From Phlegmacium glaucopus (Eukaryota; Basidiomycota; Agaricomycetes; Agaricales; Cortinariaceae): a stretch of 64,000 nucleotides of DNA. The notes beneath the pieces are model-generated. The model was given only the letters and a program-made list of their open reading frames with translations. It ran no database searches and was not told the DNA's origin. Location: NCBI GenBank assembly GCA_015039465.1, contig MU130361.1, positions 548,907 through 612,906 of the forward strand, read 5' to 3'. Shown here piece by piece: positions 1 to 10,366 of this stretch. The stretch's first letter is position 1; every line of letters begins with the position of its first letter. The translations under genes and the position numbers were made by a program.

Positions 1-178
1 AAGAAGTCCAGAGAGAGATTAAAGGTCAACAGACTGGGTATAGATGATCACGTGAACGCGTTTGATCGCGTTTCCACATTTGGAGAAAATATATTTCAAG
101 TTTATGTCGTTCGACAGCCAACTTTTGATTTTGGCCTTCAATCCACAGTTGTGTCCATCCTAAAGGTCGTTGCTTATA

Positions 179-1727
179 ATGAGTCAAAAAAAGTCTCGAG
201 ATGTGTACATGGTCATTGGTGGAAACGGTTTCCTTGGTCGACACATTGTGCAACAGCTACTTGACCGCGGAGACATAGTTTCTGTCTTCGACATTGTTGA
301 GAGGTACAAGGACGTCGACTTTTACTCGGGAGATATCACTGACAAGGAGTCTGTGGCTTCAGCACTTCGCAAGGTGTGTCAGAATATCTCATATTACCAC
401 TAAAACTCACTATGGTGCCATGTATTTTAGAGTGGTGCAACGTGTATCATCCATACAGCGTCACCCCATGGTACTTTAAACAATCCTGCTATCTTTTACA
501 AAGTCAACGTGGAAGGTACAAAGACGATTATTGCGGCGGCACAGGAGACTGGAGTTCGCAAATTGGTCTTCACAAGTTCGGCCGGTGTTGTGTTCAACGG
601 AGCAGACATCATCGATATAGACGAACGTGTGCCCTTCCCCGATGTCCCCTTGGATGCATACAATGATTCCAAGGCCAAGGCGGAAGTAGCCGTTTTGGAG
701 GCTAATGGAAAGGGAGGGCTTTTGACTGTTGCACTCCGTCCAGCGGGCATATTTGGGTCAGTCAAAATAAGATCAATAAATTTATTCACGAGGAAGCTCA
801 ATCATGAATTAGCCCTGGCGACCGACAAGCCATGACTGGGTTTTACCAAGTATACGACCGAGGTCAAACTCATTTCCAAATCGGTGAAAACACAAATTTG
901 TTCGACTGGACATATGTTGGAAATGTTGCTCGCGCCCATCTCCTTGCAGCCGACAAGCTTGATACTCCACCTCCTGAGCCGCCATTATCTTCGCTGGAGA
1001 AACTGCCCACGTCTACAAATGAGGTCCCTGCATTAACAGATGCCGAAATCTCTATGCTTGACTATCCCATTCTTCCCGTCGACCTTACCACAGGCTATAG
1101 TCGTATACCCACTTGCGAAGCCAGACCCCTTGGACCCTACATTACTCTTCCACCGAATGGTGAAAAAATTGCGGCTGCCTTTGACGACCCAAACTCAGAA
1201 GCCGTTCAACGTCCAGTGATAAGAACTCGTTTCGACCAACTCTCAGAACCCTCCCTCAAGCGAGCGAAACTTTACAACCCAGATATTCATCCTCTCCAAG
1301 TTGCGGGTCAGGCGTTCTTTATCTCCAATGGAGAACCCTGCTATTTCTGGGATTTCCCTCGCCTCATTTGGGCGCAACTGGATCAATATTTCCCTGGAAA
1401 GAGGAGTCCGCGTAGTCTTATAAAACTACCAAAATCTGTTGGGTTGGCAGCCGCAACTGGTTCTGAATGGTTTGGCTGGTTGACGGGTAGAGATGTTACT
1501 TTCACACGATTCAAAGTAACTTTCAGTTGTGCAACAAGATGGCATAACATTGAAAAGGCGAGAAGAGTGCTCGGCTACGAGCCGGAAGTCGGCCTTGAAG
1601 AAGGTGTAAGGCGAACAGTCGAGGTGTGTTGTATTCGACAACATCAATGTCATCCCAGCCTGATTGTTTTGTTTCTTAGTGGTGGTATGCCGACTACAAG
1701 GCTGGAAACCAGAAGGCGGCTCATTGA
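179..1727 (+). CDS. ERG26: Sterol-4-alpha-carboxylate 3-dehydrogenase (decarboxylating), 3-beta-HSD family
   Basis: This enzyme would oxidise and decarboxylate the C-4 carboxylated sterol intermediate during C-4 demethylation in ergosterol synthesis at the ER. The N-terminus has the extended-SDR nucleotide motif GGNGFLG near residue 13. An active-site YNDSK (YxxxK) lies in exon 2. The block FDWTYVGNVARAHLLAADKL is typical of the family. I see four exons: 179-373, 431-756, 813-1623 and 1680-1727, which sum to 460 codons including the stop. All three introns are GT-AG and 56-57 nt. The last exon reads WWYADYKAGN. The start is the first ATG of the frame; TTG codons upstream were ignored. A roughly 110-residue stretch between the NAD domain and the C-terminal conserved block matches what I recall of basidiomycete homologues. 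CDC123 follows on the same strand. Family confidence is high; the exact isozyme is inferred. Confidence 0.9.
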
Positions 1728-1879
1728 TGTATAGGATTTCACCTTCTCTCAGATATCATATAGCTTCTTGATTGCTACTATGTATTCCTTTTCCATTTCC
1801 ACCAAATGGTTTATTTCTATGCATTTTCGGCGGTACCAACCGTCGGAGTTGACAAAAGTTCTTTCTTGAGTCACAACAA

Positions 1880-3193
1880 ATGTCTGGACCAACAAGCCTC
1901 TTCCCTACTCTGAGTCCTTCCTACATACTTTCTTTCCAATTCTCTTCATGGTATCCTACGTTCGCGAACCATAGCATCAAAAGCACCATCATCAGGCCGC
2001 TGTCAGACGATTTTCGAGACTACCTCAACGCAGACGGGGTTTTTGTCCCTGAAGGCTCAGAAAATGCGTTGGTTTGCAAGAACGCAATTTCTGAATGACT
2101 GCCACCAGGATCTGAGTAATAATTGAACTAGGTCTGTAGAGAGTACGCTTTCTGATGGTGAAAACGAAAACACCGATGACGAAGACGAAGACGACGAGCC
2201 TCAGAAGCGCTATGCATTCCCGGAACTTGATAAACGTATCCGTGAATGCGTTCTTGAGTATGATGCTGTCTTCCCTAAACTCAATTTCTCATCGCCAAAG
2301 GCACGATTTTTTTATTTATTCCCTTTTTATTATTATTCTGATATATAATTTTCTCTGAAACCCATCCATAACACAGGACGCATCTTGGCTTCTCCCTTCT
2401 TCTTCTCCTCTCAAGTGTATCTCACCAGCAGATGTCTATCTTTTGCTCAAATCGTCTGATTTCATCAGTCATGATTTGAATCCAGATACCGTTTTCGACA
2501 GATGCGACTTTAATGAATCACCTTTCCCTCCGTACGACTTGGAGTTGGTTTTGCGAAAATGGTACCCCGTTGATCGAGGTCGGGAGCTCCGATGTTTTGT
2601 ACGAGGAAATGTCCTCATCGGTAAAGCCCTCTGTCAATCGTAGCCTTCCGCCCTTCCTTAACCAAGCCCATCTGTGTAGCAATCTCTCAAAGGGACACAA
2701 ATTTCTACGAATTCTGGAATGAGCCAAGCACTCAAACAACAGTCTCCCTAGCCATCCAAGATTTCTGGCGTACCAATATCCTGTCAAAATGGACTTGGAG
2801 TGAAGATTGTGAGAAATTTAGTTTTTTCATCACCCCTGGGTTAATCCTAACCGATTTTATCACACAGATATCTTCGACTTTCTGCTCACACGAGATCTTT
2901 CGAAAGGTCATATCCTCGATTTCAATCCATATGCACCCAAGACCGATCCACTACTCTTCACATACGAGGAACTTCGAGATCTCATCCATCCTAATATTCG
3001 TTTACCAGCACTGAGAGTGATAGACTCTCCATCCCACCCTGCTGCAGCCGCCAATGCACCTGCACATCAACACAATATGATTCCGTTTGAAGCAGTGAGT
3101 ATGAGCAATGGACTTAATATTGAGGAGTTTGCAGATATCTGGAAAGATTCCTTAAAGGAGAGCATGAAGGATGCAACGTGGACAAAGACTTAA
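1880..3193 (+). CDS. CDC123: Cell division cycle protein 123 homologue, eIF2 assembly factor
   Basis: Cdc123/D123 proteins are ATP-grasp-fold factors that bind eIF2-gamma and help assemble the eIF2 complex in the cytosol. The N-terminal FSSWYPTFANHSIKS block, an acidic linker (DDEDEDDE), FPELDKRI, RELRCFVRGNVLIGISQRD and DFNPYAPKTDPLLFTYEEL are all family landmarks in the expected order. The frame ends IEEFADIWKDSLKESM before the stop. Coding is split over several exons. One intron (2301-2376) must begin directly after SSPK and so appears to use a GC donor, GCACGA, with acceptor ACACAG. The start is the first ATG in frame with the WYP block. The stop faces the desaturase stop, so the two genes converge with about 185 bp between them. 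Confidence 0.9.
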
Positions 3194-3377
3194 ACCAAAC
3201 AAATTCTGTGTCTCGTCGAGGTCGTTAATTCTTTATTGGGGGGGGGGGGGGATATACACAAAAACTCTACCCCGTTCAAACCGCCGTAAATTAGTAACCA
3301 CCTTTGTCAACGACGAACACAGGTAAGTAGTGGACTCTAGGTTTTCTATAATAAATGGCGAGGCAAATCTATAATAA
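3194..3377. repeat. Convergent 3' intergenic spacer with a G14 homopolymer
   Basis: This short spacer lies between two convergent stops. It contains an uninterrupted run of 14 G at 3238-3251. Nothing else is recognisable. A run like this is prone to length error in sequencing. Confidence 0.6.
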
Positions 3378-5099
3378 TTACTTGTCAACCTCGATTCCGG
3401 AATCACTAGCCGATGATTCTGGCATAGCAGGCTTCATCTTAGCAAGGCCATAGGCATTCTTGAAGAAAACAACATCGCCTTCGTCCTCGACAAACTTGCA
3501 TTCCCTAAAGACTCGGTAGAGCTCAGCCCATCCACCAGGGCCACCCTCAATGGGAATACCAGCGGTTGCGAGTTTCTTCTTAAGTGCGGCGCTTGCTTCC
3601 CAACTAGAAGGGAGAATGAGATACAGATCAAGACGACGGAGATACGAAGAATGTTTACGCATTATAGTGAGGAATCTTGCTAGAAACGTGATGCAAGATG
3701 TGGGTTTCAGAGATACCATTGGTGGCGTGTGCACCAATCCAGGCCATAATGCTTCCACAGTCGCCGAGAAGGTTACGGTCCAGAGTAGCAAGGGCTCCGC
3801 GGGCAAAGGTGAACTCTGGGGCGCGGTAATGGGGAAGAAGGGGGTCCGTATGTTGCAAGAAGGTGATCAATACAAGCCAATGGTTGACCCTACAACAAGT
3901 TAGGGATATAAAAATTACAGACGTGAGTGCTGCTCACCAGAGGTAAGGGACCAAATAAGTTCTGAACACCTCGAGGAACCCTTTGTAGTAGATGCTTGCA
4001 GCGACTGAACCAACCCAAAGCAAAACACCAACATTCGACATGACAACCTGACCATATTGATGGGGGCCAAACATAACTGCATTAGGGCTGAAGTCTAGAA
4101 AAATGTTCTGAGTATTCAACCTAAACTTTAACAATATTTTTTTTGCAAACTAACGAGTAGTACCCTTTGGATACCTCTTTTGACCAGAGGCATTTGTAAG
4201 CATATAGGCAGGCCAACCGCCAAGCTATAAATAGACAAATTGAGTACTTCAGTAACCTGATGGTGAAAAGCTTACTAGATATGAAGCTGAACCTAAAGCA
4301 GCACCAATTGGCGAATCGCCAAGAGCTTCCCACATTTCCTTCTTAACCTCACTTATTACGCGGGCACCAAGAAGGTCCTCCCTTGAAGAGTCAAAAGGTC
4401 GCAAGCCAAGTTCTGATCGGGTAGGGGGGACGAAGACTTGGTCCTGTGTCATATGACCAGTTGATGCATGATGTTTCGAGTGCGTGATGCGCCAGGCATG
4501 GTAAGGTACGCCGAGGCTAGAAGAAACACGCGTCAGCACTTCCAAGTCCAAAGAAATATACAAAAGTTTCTATACGCGGAGTGAAGGATCCAGCCGACAG
4601 TATTGTTAATGGTCTTCGACTCCGAGAAAGCCTGATGACCGCACTCGTGCCCGATAACCCAGATTCCTGTCGCGAAGAGACCTGCCCAGAACCCGTACAA
4701 TGCCCAAAGCGATATGCGTGCGGCAGTGTATAGGTGAGGATTGGGCAACGCGAGTGTCGTCGGGGTGATAAGGGTATCGAGATACGTAGTCGCTTTATAA
4801 AGACACCCAATCACGAATAAATCCCAAACGCTAAATAGCGGCAGTGACCTCAGTAAACCTGTCCGCATTTTTAAAAACTTTCATAGCAAAAAACTTACAT
4901 GTAGACGGATGATTTCAGAGCCGAACGCTCGAAGCAGTGGGCACTAAAAGAACACAAAATGAGTTTTGGGTGAGAAAAGGGAAAAAAAGGGAGCCATTTA
5001 CGGGATGGCAGCGAGCAAGTCCTTGATAGGAATGTCCGGGACAGGATAAACGCCCTGCTCGACGACAGTGACGAGCTCATGGTCGTTCTTGGGCGCCAT
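3378..5099 (-). CDS. Delta-12 fatty acid desaturase (membrane oleate desaturase)
   Basis: This ER-membrane di-iron enzyme would insert the delta-12 double bond into oleoyl chains to give linoleate. The three histidine boxes are visible in order: GHECGHQAF, then [15 protein letters not shown], then [17 protein letters not shown]. Between them are hydrophobic segments such as the [14 protein letters not shown] and [15 protein letters not shown] regions. The N-terminus reads [33 protein letters not shown], in pieces across exons. The C-terminus carries the family's [12 protein letters not shown] stretch. The gene has several short introns. The start at 5099 is the only ATG joined to this N-terminus. 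It lies head-on to CDC123. A promoter of about 270 bp separates its start from the stop of the kinase gene upstream. The delta-12 rather than delta-15 assignment rests on overall resemblance, so positional specificity is inferred. Confidence 0.88.
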
Positions 5100-5370
5100 T
5101 AAATCTATATAGCGAGTCCAAAGGAGAGGAGAAGAAAAAGGAACGGTCACCAGCGAATCAAATTGCTTTCAAAATTTATGGGGAACGGAGTGATCGGACT
5201 TTGCCGAGGGCTTAACCCCAGAGGTTGAGAACGGCTACATTCTATCTAGTTTGTCTGTACAGGTATATACAAGAGGAACCTCTCATGTTCCTCCAACTAA
5301 GATGTGCATACACAACGATGAAATATTACAAGAAAACAACGATCAGAACTGAACGAAAACTTGAAAAAGG

Positions 5371-7502
5371 TTACTGCAAGGCTGTGAGACGTTCCGATAG
5401 TCCTTCCAAAAAAGCAAAACCATCCTAAGAATGCGGAAAAAATGTTCTAGAAAGGTATACAAATGGGGCAATTGATTGGTACATACCTTGGTGACCGTCC
5501 GCCCTGTACTTTTATTCGTAACCTGGGCAAAGTCTGCAATCATAGTCGCCAGCGTTTTGTTATTCCGACTGTACACCACTTCTCTCCTCAAACGCGCAAC
5601 CACTCCCAGCTTGATGTGAGCAGGCTCTTTATCCGGTACTTGTTCATTAAAAGAGCGCTCTCGTGATGGCCTAAAAATCCCTTTCTCGTCAGGCATCACA
5701 TTCGGTCCATACTATACGAAATCAACAAACCGTGCGGGTTGAATGAACACCGAAGGATCGTCCAACTGCTTATACAGCACATCTAAGAACACAAAAGCTT
5801 CCTTCGTCAACGTCCTTGAACTGTTCATCCTCAATACCTCCATAAATTCCTTCACCAGTCTTGCAAGAGTCTGATTATCTGACGCCGTCGATGCTCTTCT
5901 AGATAGGTCCCCGAGTCGCACAGCTTTCGGAGGTTGAGATCGGATGGGCACAGTATCGTTGCCCTCTGAACGGCTGGCGATAGCGATGACATTTGCTCGA
6001 CCCCCACTACCGGCATCCTTTTGTGATTCAATCTTGGCGTCCTCTTTAGCTCTTCGCATTGCATTTTGCACGTTCGTACGGTCCCCTAGAACATGTTGAG
6101 GTTCCAGCTTAAGGTTCGTAAGGCCGTTCAGGATGTCCGCCATTTCATCGTGCGGTAACGCTAATACCCGCATACGATTTGGAGTATTGACGGACTTCGG
6201 TGGTTGGACCTGTATGAAGCAAAATAAGCAAAATTATACAATAGTCCAAAAGACCGAGGGTACTGACTGTGGGTACTGGTGGTGGCCATACGAAATGTTC
6301 AACGTCCATGAAGCCCAGCTCCATAGCCAAATCACGAAATCTGTCAACCCACAAAGCATAATCCGGATTTTCTTTGAATTTGAGTCGACGGGTATAGCTC
6401 AGGAACTCTTCGAACTCAGCAGGTAATCCCCTACACAGATTTTCTGGCGTGGCCTTCCGTTTTTCCATTTTTAGGATGTTGTGCGCAGCCGATGTTTTTG
6501 GGACACCGTTTCTAGTCCAGCTAAGGCCTCGAGGTGTTAGGAGATGAATGAACATAAGTCCAGCTGCTTCTAGATCGTCTCGCCGTGATGGAACTGGCCA
6601 AATTTTAGTAACCAATCAAGTATGATAAGAAGTAAGGCTCGTACCTTTACCACGACAATGCACATTCACTGAGCTAGGGCAGAAATATACATTTGCTATA
6701 TGGTAGGTAGTGAGAAGACCCTTACCTGAACCAATAATTTCCGATGAAGTCTCGCTTGAGGTTACTATCAGGAATGTGGCGACCTGTATATGGATCAATG
6801 TACTGCTTTGAAAACCCAAAATCGATCATGTAAATAGTTTTCTCGTTTGGGGGTAATCCAATGACACAATTTCCTAATTGGATATCACGATGTAGTACTC
6901 CGCAATTATGCATGAATTGAAGACGCTTAATCTATCCCGCCATTAATTGAGATTTGTGACAAATTGGATTGAGGTTCGCTTACCACTTGTATAGCGATGG
7001 ACAAGACACTTCGTATATCCATCACATCTTTCCCGCTGCGTCTGTAGAGGCTGTCGAGGCTTGCGCCTAACAGATCGATAGCAAGGTAATCCCACATGCC
7101 CGCTACGCCTGCAGCGTAGAGCCTTGGCATTCCTAGACCGCCCTGAAGCAATGGATAGAGCCGCCGTTCATATCGATTTGAGGGACATTCATGATTAACG
7201 TCCTGTATCTTCAATGCGACAACTTGTTTAGTGTGAATATGAGTCGCCCGATATATTGACCCTAAGAAAATGGCCCAACATTTAAGTAGTGCGATTAATA
7301 AAGATATCCAACACCAATACCACGCGCCTGAGTATCCTGAGCCGAGCTTCTCATTAAGCCACCAGTTTGCGATGACCGCAGGCACCGTAGGCGGAGGGCC
7401 AGGGGTAACTATTGGCGATTCGGTTTCCTCAGAGATTAAGGATTCGTCCGAGTATATTAAGGAGTCGGGCGGCGCTGCGTGCTTCTTTGCGAGGGTCGCC
7501 AT
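5371..7502 (-). CDS. Casein kinase 1-like protein kinase with non-canonical catalytic loop
   Basis: The protein has a CK1-type kinase fold followed by a C-terminal extension of unknown role. Landmarks are the glycine loop LGSGYSG..YRATH, beta-3 lysine in VVALKIQD, HRDIQLGN in the catalytic loop, DFGFSKQYIDPYTGRHIP, and GLSWTRNGVP in the C-lobe. The catalytic-loop Lys of the usual HRDIKPDN is Gln here; the Asp and the DFG Asp remain. The C-terminal part is interrupted by an in-frame TAG. A 60-nt GTTTGT...TTTTAG intron (5671-5730) removes it and keeps the frame, and a last exon then ends FLEGLSERLTALQ. The first intron (7262-7327) appears to need a GC donor. The gene is transcribed away from pyruvate decarboxylase across a 334-bp shared promoter. 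The family is sure; substrates are unknown. Confidence 0.83.
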
Positions 7503-7779
7503 CTTTTGGTGGAAAGTAAAACCACAGAATAGATAATAATGTCGATATCGGACGCGTTAAGCCTAGATCCGTGTGTCTAGAAGATTGGGTAACCTAAACG
7601 ACCAGAATGCAGAAGGAATAGAGATGTAGATGCAGGCCTGGACTCTTGCCGCTGAGGCCAAGGCCGATATGAATGTTCGAATCGAAACGCGTTTATCACG
7701 CGTACTATTACCACTGGCAGCACGTGATATGGCTCTTCTATCGCTCCTAAGTTCTATGACGAAGTTGGATTATGAATCA

Positions 7780-7787
7780 TATATAAG
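7780..7787 (+). promoter_or_regulatory. TATA-box-like element of the pyruvate decarboxylase gene
   Basis: TATATAAG lies 50 nt upstream of the ATG at 7837. The reading frame stays open upstream of it, but an initiation codon before the TATA box is unlikely, so the element helps choose the 7837 start. Confidence 0.5.
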
Positions 7788-7836
7788 AGTTACTGATAAG
7801 AATGAGACACTTCTCATCGTCTCTACTCTCACCCCA

Positions 7837-10298
7837 ATGCAAACACACATAGATGCTCTTAAGTCTCAAGTTGACCGCCTTCGCTTGGAGGTACATGGAC
7901 TCAGAGCCCAAACAGGAGCAGAAAACATTTCTGTAGGAAATTATCTGCTCACTCGACTTACCCAGCTCCGTGTAACCGTGTGCATATACCTACTTGTTCC
8001 TCCCACATTTATTCAATCATGTTTCCAAGGCAATGTTCGGTCTGCCTGGTGATTTTAACCTAGGATTTTTGGTCAGTTGCATAGCCGACATATGATGCAA
8101 TATATCTCATAACGGTCTGGGGTATGCAGGACTTGGTCGAAGATCATCCTGATATCGACTGGGTTGGAAACTGGTATTTTACTATGTTTTTGTCATATAC
8201 AGTCATCTAAAGTACCCGTTATAGCAACGAACTGAATGCTGCTTATGCAGCTGACGGTTATGCTCGTGTCAAGGAAGGTTCCCTTGGCGTTGTAACCACG
8301 ACGTACGTCATCTGTTTTTTTTTTTGTATTAAATGCTAATTTATCTGCAGGTTTGGTGTTGGTGAATTGTCTGCTATCAATGGTATAGCTGGTGGTAGGT
8401 TCGGTTGTTCAGAATCATTTGTTCGGCAAGTAATATTATATATATATCAGCTTTTTCCGAAATGGTGCCCATTCTTCACATTGTGGGAGTTCCAAGCACT
8501 GTTCAGCAAAAGTCGAGACCTCTTCTGCATCACACACTCGGAGATGGCAGGTTATTTATTTCGTTGATTAAAATAGCACTTCGTCTACTGACCACTTCCT
8601 CAGATATGAAGCATATGGAACGGCAGCTGCTCTGTTCACCGTTAGCCAAGCTCAGCTCATGGACAAGAACAATGCCGCTTCCCAGATAGATCAAGTGATT
8701 ACAGATTGCATTACTCAGGTATAGTTTTTACTTTTTTCAAACCGGTACCTTCTCTCAAGAATTTTTTAGGCTCGTCCTGTATATTTGACTCTGCCTACCG
8801 ACATGGTAGATCAGCAGATATCGTCCGAACGTCTCAAGATACCGCTCTCTCACACTCTCCCTCCTCACCATCCCGAAACACAGGAGTTTGTGATTAATCT
8901 TATTCATGAGCGTGTCACAGCAGTTGCCAGTGGAGGAGATGTTGTGGTTTTAGTTGATGCTTGTGTCATTCGCCATGACGTTCGTAAAGAAGTCGTCGAT
9001 CTTTTGCACAAGACAGGGTTCCCTGTCTATGCTACTCCAATGGGTAAGACGGCTGTAGATGAGAACGACAGACGCTACGGAGGAGTACAAATTTTCTCTC
9101 AAGCAAATTTGTGCATGTACTGACTCTTTATTTTAAGATTTACATGGGAGCGCTTTCCCGCCCTGACATCAAAGAAAAGGTAGAAAACGCTGCGCTTATT
9201 ATCTCCATTGGAAGTCTTGGAACCGACTTCAATACTGGAAATTTCTCTTACAATATTCCTACCGAGAGGCATGTAGAGGTGAGATTTCGGAATACAGTTC
9301 CCAACCAGCTTCTCATTGGTTATTAGCTTCACTCAAGCTACACACAAGTCCAGTATGCGAGGTTTGACGACGTCGGAATGAAGATGCTGCTTCCCAAGCT
9401 CACTGAGAAGCTTCAACACTTCCATCCAACGACGAGCCAGATTCAAGTTCCGACCTTCGTCAAGCATCTCCCAGAGGAAGATTCCGCTACGATTTCCCAT
9501 TTGTGGTTCTGGCCGCGTCTCAGCTACTTTTTCAAACCCAAAGATGTTATTGTCACCGAGACTGGTTCGTGTTTACATTATCCATTCTATTCTATCTTAT
9601 ATTTGCTCAGGTACTGCGAATTTTGGTATTTTGGACGTTCCCTTGCCGACTGGAGCCATTCTGGTCAGCCAGATTCTCTGGGGAAGCATCGGCTGGTCTG
9701 TGGGTAAGTCACCTGGGCCTCTTCTCGTTCCACATGTTGGCAGTTTTAAAATGCATATACAGGAAGTTGTCTCGGTGCTGCGTTGGCTGCTCGAGACCTC
9801 GGATTGTCAAGAGTGATATTATTTGTCGGTGACGGAAGCCTGTGAGTTATGATGACCGCCGTCCAGATTCTTTTGGATAACTAGTAATCCACAGGCAGTT
9901 GACAGTCCAAGAGCTGGCGCCTATGATCCGAAAAGGCTTAAAACCCATCATCTTCGTTCTCAACAACAAGGGATACTCCATCGAACGATACATCCATGGC
10001 AAATATAGGTATGTACATGTTGCTGGTATTATATGTTCTCTGAAATTCTTCTAGGAAATATAATGATATTTCCAATTGGAAGTGGACAGGCCTCTTGGAG
10101 ACGCTAAATGACAGCGAGAAATTTGAGACGGCTAGCTACACTGTTAACGACAAAAGCGAACTGAGCAATCTTCTTGACGATGCTACCTTTGCTCAAGCCA
10201 ACAAGATCCAAGTTGTTGAAGTTGCCATGGAAGCTCTCGATGCTCCCCTGGCCTTGGAAAGGCAAGCCGAGTTGATGGGGAAGGGCAAAGCACGTTAG
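7837..10298 (+). CDS. PDC: Pyruvate decarboxylase, thiamine diphosphate dependent
   Basis: This cytosolic enzyme converts pyruvate to acetaldehyde and CO2 in alcoholic fermentation. The order of motifs is diagnostic. [11 protein letters not shown] comes first, then [18 protein letters not shown] with the cofactor-activating Glu. Next is the His pair in LLHHTLGDG. The ThDP/Mg motif runs from GDGSLQLTVQE to NNKGYSIER. The C-terminus has [19 protein letters not shown]. At least nine short introns break the frame, and the exon joins restore these motifs exactly. The start at 7837 gives [11 protein letters not shown], and the preceding TATA element supports it. It shares a divergent promoter with the CK1-like gene. 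The M3 peptidase starts only 68 nt after its stop. A related 2-keto-acid decarboxylase is the only realistic alternative, and the HH and Glu motifs favour pyruvate decarboxylase. Confidence 0.92.
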
Positions 10299-10366
10299 GC
10301 TGGGGTAGAAATTCATGTATTTTGATTGTACCTTTGTATTTGTATCAATTGCCAGCTCATTGAAAA

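Noticed and set aside
7630..7836. Upstream in-frame extension of pyruvate decarboxylase
   Set aside because: It contains a TATA-like element 50 nt before the family-consistent start and has no resemblance to the family N-terminus.
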